Made by a program: the position numbers and the translations under genes
The notes under the pieces: generated by a model
Seen by the model: the letters and a program-made list of their open reading frames with translations, nothing else
Database searches by the model: none
What the model was told of the DNA's origin: nothing
Shown: piece by piece, positions 1 to 6,987 of the stretch
Position numbering within the stretch: the stretch's first letter is position 1
How the letters are laid out: each line of letters opens with the position of its first letter
Origin: an uncultured Granulosicoccus sp.
GTDB taxonomy: Bacteria > Pseudomonadota > Gammaproteobacteria > Granulosicoccales > Granulosicoccaceae
Length of the DNA stretch: 11,909 bases
NCBI GenBank assembly: GCA_938016235.1
Contig: CALLPU010000106.1
Span: 1 to 11,909 of the forward strand
Reading direction: 5' to 3'

Positions 1-2329
1 GTCGCCAGTTGAAGCTTCGCGTGCCATCACCGTTATCATCCAGTGACGCACCGTCCGGCGCATTGAGTACGATGAGTGACGGCGGAACACCATCAGCGTC
101 ATCCGCTATGATCCGCTGGCTTAACTGTTGTCCGACTTGCACTGTCAAATTCGGCACGGGCCTGAATACCGGCGCTGAGATTGCATCGTCGTTCACCACC
201 GGGACGCTTACCGCAACACCTGTGATGTTTATTTGCATCGTTTGTGTGGTTCGAATAGACCCATCAGTAGCATCAATGGCAATCAACTCCACCAGTGACG
301 GGTTTTCTGCCGACTCGGGCACCGTCCAGCTGAGCTCAAGCTGACCGTTCCCCAGCCCACGAATGCGCATCCCGGGAGGTATCTGGCCCACCGTCACACT
401 CGGAAATGTGCCGTCGGTATCCGAGGCGGTAAGCGTAATGGCGAATTGCTCACCCACAGTCACATCGGGTGATGGCACTGAGAGAAAGCGCGGTGCTTCG
501 GCCTGGCTCGGTTCGGGTTGTTCCACGCTTGACTGGCCTGTTCGGGTGAACAGTACCACCCAGTCATCACCTTGGCGTGATGGTGGAGTACCGATGCGGC
601 GTTTGGCCGAACCTTGCAGCGCGTTATTGCCATCGAACCACTGTCCGCTGCGCGGATCGAACCAGCGTTGCTGAAAGCTGCCTGTTGCATCGCTTAAATC
701 AAGTGACTCGTTACCGTTGGCGGAGGGCAGATACACGGCATAGACTTCACCAGTCAGCGCAAACACTTCTGCACCGCCGTACGCATCACTCTCGTTTTCC
801 ACCAGAGCATCATCCGGTTGCATCCGCCAGAAGGGCAAATGAGCTTCCATCATTTCGCGTGCATAACGCATCTGACGCCACATGATTTCACGCTGCCTGA
901 AGTCTCCAGCAGTAACGTCTCCTCCCAGCGGCAGAGGGCTGTAACCGAAGTACCATTCCAGGTTGCCGCCACTGAACAGGACGTCGTAGAGAATCTGCTT
1001 GCGTCTGTCATCAACATCCGCCGGCGCTAACCCATCCGTGTTTTCATCCATATCGATCACCCAGGGGTGCCCGGTATTGGCAGAGTTATGGCGCCACTGT
1101 TCCACAAACTGCCCGGCAAACTGAGGGTCATATTGAATGGATGTTGCCTGATAGCGCGGATCACCGACAATTTCGCCGTAGCGATAAAACTGGTTGATGT
1201 GCGTGTGTACGGCAATCGGCTTGCCGCTCCAGTCTATCGCCTGCAGATAGTCGGAATGTTTGTCCAGCTCGACGCGTGGGTAGTCGTTCTCTTCACCCAG
1301 GTTCCACTTGACAGCAAGCAAGTACCCGAAGCGTGCTACCAGCTCGCGGAAGAACAACTTGCGCTCAACACCCAATGCGCCATCATCCAGCCACTGTTCG
1401 TTTTCAGGCTCGGTTTCACTCAACACGATATTCAGCGCAACGCCTTGCTCCTGAGCATGATTAAGCACCTGGTTCCATTGGTACAGCTTGCTGATGTCAT
1501 AGTGTGTCTTGTTGAAGCGCGTTTTTTGAGCGCCTACGAACGGATACGTCTCCTGCCCGTCTCCACCCAGATTCATGGGCAGAAAATACACCGAATTGAC
1601 GCCTTGATCTCCCAGGTAATTCAGCGCACCGATCAGACCACGGCTATCTGCCCCCGTTGAAGCATGCGAAAACAAGGGATCGCCGTCTCGCCAATCGCCA
1701 CGATGTGCAGCGAAGTCATGCAGGAAGTTGTTCTCTACACCACCCTGATCGAACGTACCGTCAATACCCGCAAAGCCCAACAGATTTTCCGGACTATCTG
1801 TACCGCCTTTTATCCAATACGGGCCATCGCGAAATTTCAGATAATGTGCGCCCACATACTCCAGCCTGCCGTGCCGTAAAAACTCTGATGCGTCTGACGG
1901 TGAGTTATCGATGCTGAAACTTCCCGATGCCGCCTGTAGCTGCACGCTATTACCCGCTTGCGGATCCAGGTTGATCGCGATGTCTGTTGCGGCACGCAAG
2001 GTTGCCTTGTACTGCCACAGGCCAACTTCATCGGCTGAAAAGCGAGCACGCCAGACGGTGCCACGACCATTGCCTTGCCCGTCGCCAGCAAAGAATCCCG
2101 GTACACGGGTAACAGCGCCACTCGGCCCGGTAAACTCAACCGTCAGTCGATAGTCGAGAAACGGATTGGGCGAGTTATCGGTTTCTGCTGCCAGCGGTCC
2201 GCTGAAATCCAGCTGCACCGGATGCCACTTGGCGAGCCGGCCTTGTATATCGGCAGCCGCTGCGAGTGTTGTGACGCTGATTAATGTTAAAGCCAACAAC
2301 ACTTGACCAAGACGGTAAAAACGATCCAT
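1..2329 (-). CDS. Secreted DUF5060-type putative glycoside hydrolase with C-terminal Ig-like repeats (3' end outside window)
   Basis: I translated the minus strand from ATG 2329 and it stays open for 776 codons to the window edge, with no stop seen. Residues 1-26 form a signal peptide (hydrophobic core 10-24, likely cut after the Ala run before Asp27), so the protein is exported. Residues 34-113 fit a DUF5060 beta-sandwich (PGFFAGDG, ADEVGLWQY), and residues 150-200 hold the family signature with KFRDGPYWIKGGTDSPEN. A TIM-barrel-like domain follows to about 465, with WNLGEEN (342-348), VIDMDEN (424-430) and GNLEWYFGY (455-463). Glu346/347 and Asp428/Glu429 are my guesses for the catalytic acids. 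WFDPRSGQW (556-564) fits the small C-terminal beta domain common in DUF4038/DUF5060 enzymes. Two cadherin/He_PIG-like repeats start near 613 and 717; the second ends in a FNWR motif at the edge. Start support: GAGGT at 2334-2338, 4 nt upstream. The substrate cannot be told from sequence; a polysaccharide glycosidase is the best guess. Confidence 0.85.
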   Translation of the reverse strand, partial: MDRFYRLGQVLLALTLISVTTLAAAADIQGRLAKWHPVQLDFSGPLAAETDNSPNPFLDYRLTVEFTGPSGAVTRVPGFFAGDGQGNGRGTVWRARFSADEVGLWQYKATLRAATDIAINLDPQAGNSVQLQAASGSFSIDNSPSDASEFLRHGRLEYVGAHYLKFRDGPYWIKGGTDSPENLLGFAGIDGTFDQGGVENNFLHDFAAHRGDWRDGDPLFSHASTGADSRGLIGALNYLGDQGVNSVYFLPMNLGGDGQETYPFVGAQKTRFNKTHYDISKLYQWNQVLNHAQEQGVALNIVLSETEPENEQWLDDGALGVERKLFFRELVARFGYLLAVKWNLGEENDYPRVELDKHSDYLQAIDWSGKPIAVHTHINQFYRYGEIVGDPRYQATSIQYDPQFAGQFVEQWRHNSANTGHPWVIDMDENTDGLAPADVDDRRKQILYDVLFSGGNLEWYFGYSPLPLGGDVTAGDFRQREIMWRQMRYAREMMEAHLPFWRMQPDDALVENESDAYGGAEVFALTGEVYAVYLPSANGNESLDLSDATGSFQQRWFDPRSGQWFDGNNALQGSAKRRIGTPPSRQGDDWVVLFTRTGQSSVEQPEPSQAEAPRFLSVPSPDVTVGEQFAITLTASDTDGTFPSVTVGQIPPGMRIRGLGNGQLELSWTVPESAENPSLVELIAIDATDGSIRTTQTMQINITGVAVSVPVVNDDAISAPVFRPVPNLTVQVGQQLSQRIIADDADGVPPSLIVLNAPDGASLDDNGDGTRSFNWR

Positions 2330-2653
2330 GAAGACCTCAACTGTTCCATTTCGATAACGCATCATCGAAGTATGCAGTGTGATCCGTTCGATAGGTTCAA
2401 TACGCCACTGGCAGGTATTGTTCAGAGTGGGTTCTGTGACAAGACTCTCTTTGTAATCGAGTTCTCCTTCACCCGAATTCTCTTCAACCATGACCTGCTT
2501 CACACTGTCAGATTTTGCAGCGTTAATGCCAGCAGCTTTTGCACAACAGCAACTGGATCAATCAACTTGTCTGTGTTTACGTCGATAACGTTCTTATCCA
2601 GAAATGAAGAAGACCACGCAGGATGTGATCCGTCGGAGACCGCCAGCAAACTC
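2330..2653. other. Gene-free region between divergent hydrolase and glycosyltransferase genes
   Basis: These 324 bases separate two divergent starts and must hold both promoters. The plus-strand reading frame continues open through here into the glycosyltransferase, but the translation (many Cys, Ser, Thr and Phe, no domain pattern) looks non-coding and would overlap the hydrolase signal peptide. I found no convincing -35/-10 pair for either gene. The only ordered element I see is the cluster of three ATCGAA boxes next to the hydrolase start. Confidence 0.6.
2350..2393. promoter_or_regulatory. Three ATCGAA/TTCGAT boxes upstream of the hydrolase gene, possible operator
   Basis: TTCGATA occurs at 2350-2356 and 2387-2393, and the inverted copy ATCGAA at 2364-2369, all within 65 bp of the hydrolase start codon. 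The outer and middle boxes form a 6-bp inverted repeat with a 17-base spacer. Such spacing could suit a dimeric regulator, but six-base boxes are short and chance is a real alternative. Confidence 0.25.
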
Positions 2654-3604
2654 ATGAAACTCTTTCTCACCTCCGCTTATGACACGCACACCGGGTTAGA
2701 CACCCTGCGTCGCTGTGCGCGTCTGGATGCACTTGGGCGGCATCAGGTTTGTGACGATGCTGCTGAAGCGGAGGCTATCCTGTTCGTGGAGAACACACAG
2801 TTTGATGATGTGTTTTTCAAGTCACTACTGAACCACCCACTGATTGCTCAGCACCCCGACAAAGTGTTCATGTACAACGAGATGGACCGCCCCTGGGATT
2901 TGCTACCCGGCTTGTATTGTTGTATGACTCGCAAGCACCTGAATCTGAAAAGGCATCGGGCATTTGCCTACCTTTCCACCCCTAATCCCTTTATCGGAGA
3001 GATTCACAAACAGCCGATTGAGCCTCGATGGCTCTATTCATTCATGGGATCAATGAGTCACGCCTGCAGACGACCCATCATGCGATTGAAGAGCTCTGAT
3101 GGATACGTAAGAGACACATCTGACTTCAATGTCTGGCGAACCGACAGCAGGGAGATGGAGATCCGCGGGAAAGAATATGCGGATATTCTCGCTGCCAGCC
3201 AGTTCGTCTTGTGCCCTCGCGGCATTGGCACCTCATCTATTCGACTGTACGAAACGCTGGAAGCGGGACGAGTGCCCGTCATCGTATCTGATCATTGGGT
3301 TCCCCCACCAGAGACCGACTGGGGCTTCGCCATTCAGGTTGAAGAGCGCAGAATCCGCTCCATACCAGGATTGCTGAAAGCACTTGCAGGAGAATCCAAA
3401 GATCGTGGTGCTGCGGCAAGAGAGGCCTGGTTACACAGCTATGCCCCGGACACGCTGTTTAATACCGTGGGTGATTCGGTAGAGTCTTTGCTGTATCTGC
3501 ATACTGACGATCGCATTCCCAAGCCCGGTGCACATTTACATAAATGGCTGGCCACCGGGGAGCTACTGACACGCACAGCCGCTCAACGCCTGCGCGGGGA
3601 TTAG
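2654..3604 (+). CDS. Exostosin-like (GT47-type) glycosyltransferase
   Basis: This 316-residue protein likely transfers a sugar from a nucleotide donor to a glycan. The C-terminal half has the exostosin/GT47 pattern: YSFMGS (128-133), then ILAASQFVLCPRG (178-190), Arg197 and Glu200 in RLYETLEAG, and VPVIVSDHWVPP (207-218). This is the donor-binding region that in eukaryotic exostosins and plant GT47 enzymes uses UDP sugars, including UDP-uronic acids. The N-terminal third (KLFLTSAYD onwards) is a less conserved acceptor-side domain. No signal peptide or membrane segment is visible, so it is probably cytosolic. The frame is open back to 2303, but I chose ATG 2654 because family-like sequence starts there. 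The ribosome binding site is weak (GGAG at 2635-2638, 15 nt away), so the start is uncertain. The gene ends 11 bp from the stop of the convergent nucleotidyltransferase gene. The acceptor is unknown. Confidence 0.8.
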   Translation: MKLFLTSAYDTHTGLDTLRRCARLDALGRHQVCDDAAEAEAILFVENTQFDDVFFKSLLNHPLIAQHPDKVFMYNEMDRPWDLLPGLYCCMTRKHLNLKRHRAFAYLSTPNPFIGEIHKQPIEPRWLYSFMGSMSHACRRPIMRLKSSDGYVRDTSDFNVWRTDSREMEIRGKEYADILAASQFVLCPRGIGTSSIRLYETLEAGRVPVIVSDHWVPPPETDWGFAIQVEERRIRSIPGLLKALAGESKDRGAAAREAWLHSYAPDTLFNTVGDSVESLLYLHTDDRIPKPGAHLHKWLATGELLTRTAAQRLRGD

Positions 3605-3615
3605 CCCATCGTACG

Positions 3616-4335
3616 TTATGGTGATTGCCACTCTGACGGCGTAGGTTGTAGCAGGCCACGCGCCTGTCCGCCCTCCGCCAACCACTGATTGATCGCGTGC
3701 TGCACCTCCCGTTCACCTCGCGGTGACATCGGCACGTTCTCCACAAACGGAATAACCTCGGGCGGCAGTATGAACGTCAGGTTCGCGCCGGTGCTACTGG
3801 GTGCAGTACCGGCAGGTGGCTTTTCCACAATTTCAAGGATAGATTGATCGGCGTCAAAGCGAATGCTCGAACGCCCTTCCAGTTCCGATTCGGGAAGGGC
3901 TTTCATACTGACGCTGGCCTGAGCGTCATGACTGTGGTGAAAATCAACCAGCTGAGGAAAAAACTCACGCGGCACCAGATAATCAGTGGCGCTGAGAATG
4001 AACGGTGCTGCAACACTGTCGGGGACTTGTTCAACAACGGATTGCAGCGCATGTGCCGTACCAAACAGGTGCGATTGAAACACACATTGCACCCGCTGTG
4101 ATGAGCGAGCAGAGCGTAGCTGTGCATACTGTTCAATCTGATCATGCAGATGATGAGTGACCAGAACAATGTCGCGCACTCCTGCCTGCTGCAACGAATC
4201 CAGAACATAGTCCAGTGTGGGCTTGCCACGATGCACCAACAGCGGCTTGGGTGTTTTATCTGTATACGGCTGCAAACGCTTACCACGACCTGCCGCCAGC
4301 AGTATGGCCCGCGTGACACTGATCGTCTCATTCAT
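3616..4335 (-). CDS. Sugar-1-phosphate nucleotidyltransferase, single NTP-transferase domain
   Basis: The enzyme is predicted to join a sugar 1-phosphate to an NTP, giving a nucleotide sugar and pyrophosphate in the cytosol. Its 239 residues are one Rossmann-like NTP-transferase domain: nucleotide loop LLAAGRGKRL (12-21), TPKPLL with Lys30, FGTAHAL (91-97, a run of the kind seen in uridylyltransferases such as GlmU), metal-site Asp118 in SATDYL and VEKP (170-173). There is no C-terminal left-handed beta-helix, so it is not GlmU or a full GDP-mannose pyrophosphorylase; the size is close to stand-alone enzymes such as MurU and short RmlA-type proteins. Its ATG overlaps the stop of the upstream kinase gene (ATGA, 4332-4335), which implies translational coupling and points to the kinase product as its sugar-1-phosphate. 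UTP as the nucleotide is inferred, not shown. Confidence 0.85.
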   Translation of the reverse strand: MNETISVTRAILLAAGRGKRLQPYTDKTPKPLLVHRGKPTLDYVLDSLQQAGVRDIVLVTHHLHDQIEQYAQLRSARSSQRVQCVFQSHLFGTAHALQSVVEQVPDSVAAPFILSATDYLVPREFFPQLVDFHHSHDAQASVSMKALPESELEGRSSIRFDADQSILEIVEKPPAGTAPSSTGANLTFILPPEVIPFVENVPMSPRGEREVQHAINQWLAEGGQARGLLQPTPSEWQSP

Positions 4336-5537
4336 GTTCGTATGATCCTGACGGTACTTTCGGATTCTGCAATCAGCACTCGAGCCAGAGTGGCCTTGTC
4401 GGGATAGCGTTTCAGATATTCATCCATCAAGCGCTCGGCAATCTGTTCGACAGACTCTCTGTCACTGAGCATGAACAGGCAGCCGCCGTATCCACCACCT
4501 GAAAATCGGTTTCCGTATACCCCTGATATACCAGTGGCAATCTCATGCAAGGCAATAAGCCATTCGCTACCACTTTCGTAGTGATGAATTGAACTGTGGC
4601 AAGACTCGTTCATCAATTCGCCAAACCGGTGCCATTCACCCTGCTGCCATGCCAAAGCGCCAGCATGCACACGATCCATCTCGGAATACACGTGTCTTGC
4701 CCGACGCGCCAGCACCGGCGGCAAAGCCATCAAGGTTTCCTCGTGACGCAAGCCCGGCGCAACCTGACCCAGATGGCTGGCATCAGCATCCAGCAATCTC
4801 GCCGCTTGCTGGCACTCCGCTACGCGCGTATTGAACGGCGAGCCCCCCAGGTTACGCGACACACCCGAGTAGCACATGAGGAAACACACATCGCCCACCG
4901 ACTCAGGGTCAGGTATCTGTTGTGCGCTGACATGTTCAACATCCAGCAAGACAAGATGATCCTGTTTGCCAAAGGCGATGGACATCTGATCCTGAATACC
5001 GTTGTTCAATCCGCGATAATCGTTCTCGACCTGCCGCGATAGCTCTACCAGATCTGACGCATCAAGCGGAATGTCGTTAACGTCGGCCAAGGCAGTGAGA
5101 TACGCCAGAATGACAGATGCAGACGAGCTCAAACCGCCACTGACCAGGGTGCCCGACACCACAGCCTCCACACCACGAACCAGCGTATGACGGTTGTCGA
5201 GTGCAGCGGCGGAAGCCCGCGCCATGGCATCCCAGCCATGCTCGTCCTGGATGTCCGTGGGTGCAAAACACGTTCGCTCCCACTGCTCCTGCAAACACGC
5301 ATGCACCGTGCTATGACGGCTGGTTGAAGGCCAGAAACACAGAATGGTGTATTGATCAAGGCAACGCGCCAGTACCGATCCACCCTGGTGATCAATGTGC
5401 GCACCCAGCGGGTTGAAACGATAAGGCGATACCACGACACCGGGGCTATCGGTTCTGCCACTTTGCCGAGCGGCCTCAAACATGCACTCGTCAATCAGGC
5501 TCGCTCCCGCCGGGGCATACAGTGAACTGCTGGACAT
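4332..5537 (-). CDS. GHMP-family sugar-1-kinase, galacturonokinase-like
   Basis: The 401-residue protein is predicted to phosphorylate the anomeric carbon of a hexose or uronic acid with ATP. All three GHMP motifs are present: substrate motif SPYRFNPLGAHIDHQGG (37-53), phosphate loop GGLSSSAS (134-141) and FSGGGYGG (345-352). Asp183 in NNGIQDQ is at the galactokinase catalytic base position. Galactokinases have GEHxDY in motif 1, with the Glu contacting the C6 hydroxyl of galactose; here it is Ala46 (GAHIDH), as I recall for plant galacturonokinase. RVAECQQAA (238-246), PVLARRARH (274-282) and the SSIHHYESGSE region (315-325) also resemble that enzyme more than GalK. The start gives about 38 residues before motif 1, as in the plant protein, but has no clear ribosome binding site; Met19 (5483) is an alternative. 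The gene is coupled to the nucleotidyltransferase by an ATGA overlap. Family certain, substrate inferred. Confidence 0.85.
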   Translation of the reverse strand: MSSSSLYAPAGASLIDECMFEAARQSGRTDSPGVVVSPYRFNPLGAHIDHQGGSVLARCLDQYTILCFWPSTSRHSTVHACLQEQWERTCFAPTDIQDEHGWDAMARASAAALDNRHTLVRGVEAVVSGTLVSGGLSSSASVILAYLTALADVNDIPLDASDLVELSRQVENDYRGLNNGIQDQMSIAFGKQDHLVLLDVEHVSAQQIPDPESVGDVCFLMCYSGVSRNLGGSPFNTRVAECQQAARLLDADASHLGQVAPGLRHEETLMALPPVLARRARHVYSEMDRVHAGALAWQQGEWHRFGELMNESCHSSIHHYESGSEWLIALHEIATGISGVYGNRFSGGGYGGCLFMLSDRESVEQIAERLMDEYLKRYPDKATLARVLIAESESTVRIIRT

Positions 5538-5570
5538 GAATGGTTATCAAACGCTTGGCGGCAATCGGCT

Positions 5571-5599
5571 ATTCTGCCGTAAGGCTCACCCAGTATCAA
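5571..5599 (-). promoter_or_regulatory. Sigma-70-like promoter for the kinase-nucleotidyltransferase pair
   Basis: On the minus strand TTGATA (5594-5599) and CAGAAT (5571-5576) are separated by exactly 17 bases, about 35-40 bases upstream of the kinase start codon. This is the best hexamer pair in the 176-bp gap between pilU and the kinase gene. If real, the kinase and nucleotidyltransferase genes have their own transcript independent of pilTU. Confidence 0.4.
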
Positions 5600-5713
5600 T
5601 CAGGGGCAAGACTCACCACGGCATTTTGAATTCAGCGACGTTGCAAGACTGCCTGGAGACACATTGAACCCTACGGTTAGCGACACTCGGGCAACCTGTA
5701 TATGTGAAGATGG

Positions 5714-6883
5714 CTATCCGGCCCGAAGCTGATCCGGCTCATCATCGTCATCCTGCAATGACATCGAATTGGCGATCATGTCGTCCACGGCCGCCGCGCT
5801 GCCACCTTCCAGCTTTATGCGCAATCGCAAGTCATTCACTGAGTCGGCGTTACGCATGGCCTCTTCAATCGTGATGGCATTTTCACTGAGCAGATCAAAC
5901 AAGGCCTGATCAAAAGTCTGCATACCCTGATCATGGCTCTTTTTCATCAAGCCCTTGATCTCGTGCACTTCCCCTTTCATGATCATGTCAGACATCAACG
6001 GTGTATTGAGCAGCACCTCAACCGCAGCACGCCGCCCCTTGCCGCTGGGTGTGGGCAACAAACGCTGCGATATGAACGCCTTGACATTCAAGGACAGATC
6101 GAGAAGCAGCTGCTTGTGCCGGGTTTCAGGAAAGAAGTTGATAATCCGGTCCAGGGCCTGGTTGGTGTTGTTCGCGTGCAAAGTGGCAAGACACAGATGA
6201 CCCGTCTCCGCGAACGCGATGGCGTGTTCCATGGTTTTCTGGTCACGAATCTCACCAATCAGAATGACATCCGGCGCTTGACGCAAGGTATTTTTCAAGG
6301 CGATTTCGAACGAGTCGGTATCCGTGCCAACCTCTCGTTGGGTCACTATGCAGCCCTTGTGGTGGTGAACAAATTCCACCGGATCTTCAATGGTGATGAT
6401 GTGACCATTGGAATTTTCATTCCGATAGTCAATCATGGACGCAAGGCTGGTCGATTTGCCCGAACCGGTACCACCCACAAAAATGACAAGGCCACGCTTG
6501 GTCATGGCCACTTGCGAGAGGATATCGGGCATGTGCAGATCGTCGAACGAAGGAATCTCGTTGGGAATGATCCGCACCACCAGCCCGGCACTACCGCGCT
6601 GAACCAGGGCGTTGACACGAAATCGTGAAATCTTCGGCAACGCGATGGCGAAGTTGCATTCCTTGTTCTTCTTGAAGTCTTCCTTCTCGGCATCTGTCAT
6701 CAGACATTGCGCCAGCGCCAGTGTATGCTCCGCCGTCAGCTTCTTGTCCATGACAGGCGTAACCTTGCCGTGTATGCGCATTGAAGGGGCAGCGCCCGCA
6801 ATGATGAACAAATCTGATCCACCCTTCTTGTAGAGACTGACCAGCAGCTCGTCCATGAAGCGCTTAGCGACTTTCAGATCCAT
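5714..6883 (-). CDS. pilU: Type IV pilus retraction ATPase PilU
   Basis: PilU is a hexameric secretion-type ATPase on the cytoplasmic side of the type IV pilus machine, where it assists PilT-driven retraction. The 389 residues (Pseudomonas PilU is about 380) show the PilT-family layout: N-terminal PAS-like domain (SDLFIIAGAAPSMRIHG, 23-39), Walker A GGTGSGKST (137-145), Asp box TIEDPVEF (164-171), Walker B with Glu211 in DVILIGEIRD, and His box with His229 and His236 (AETGHLCLATLH). The PilT hallmark AIRNLIRE is absent; its place is taken by PLMSDMIMKGE (295-305), and there is an acidic C-terminal tail (DDDDEPD). Both are PilU traits. GAGGA at 6891-6895 lies 7 bases before the ATG, supporting the start. 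pilU is downstream of pilT on the same strand, 104 bp away. No convincing terminator follows. Confidence 0.95.
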   Translation of the reverse strand: MDLKVAKRFMDELLVSLYKKGGSDLFIIAGAAPSMRIHGKVTPVMDKKLTAEHTLALAQCLMTDAEKEDFKKNKECNFAIALPKISRFRVNALVQRGSAGLVVRIIPNEIPSFDDLHMPDILSQVAMTKRGLVIFVGGTGSGKSTSLASMIDYRNENSNGHIITIEDPVEFVHHHKGCIVTQREVGTDTDSFEIALKNTLRQAPDVILIGEIRDQKTMEHAIAFAETGHLCLATLHANNTNQALDRIINFFPETRHKQLLLDLSLNVKAFISQRLLPTPSGKGRRAAVEVLLNTPLMSDMIMKGEVHEIKGLMKKSHDQGMQTFDQALFDLLSENAITIEEAMRNADSVNDLRLRIKLEGGSAAAVDDMIANSMSLQDDDDEPDQLRAG

Positions 6884-6937
6884 ACGACTTTCCTCTTCCC
6901 AATCCTTCTATTCAACAGTTGTAAAGTACGGTTGGCT

Positions 6938-6971
6938 TGTCACTGGCATGCCGCAATACCTACCAGTGACA
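6938..6971. repeat. Inverted repeat between pilT and pilU
   Basis: TGTCACTGG (6938-6946) and CCAGTGACA (6963-6971) are perfect complements, giving a 9-bp stem with a 16-base loop. A further A-T pair and a G-U pair in the pilT-sense transcript shorten the loop to 12. On the transcribed strand it is followed by AGCCAACCG, not a T run, so it is not a standard intrinsic terminator. It may act as an mRNA processing or stability hairpin, or as an operator site. Confidence 0.5.
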
Positions 6972-6987
6972 GAACAGCGAACCTCTG

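Noticed and set aside
1067..1660. Plus-strand open frame of 197 codons
   Set aside because: It lies antisense to the DUF5060 hydrolase, whose minus-strand frame has recognisable domains throughout. The plus frame has no ribosome binding site or known motif.
2303..2653. In-frame N-terminal extension of 117 residues for the glycosyltransferase
   Set aside because: The translation has no family-like pattern, overlaps the start of the divergent hydrolase gene, and MKLFLTSAYD at 2654 is a natural GT N-terminus.
5933..6628. Plus-strand open frame of 231 codons
   Set aside because: It lies antisense to pilU over the ATPase core, which is fully intact; a codon-use shadow.
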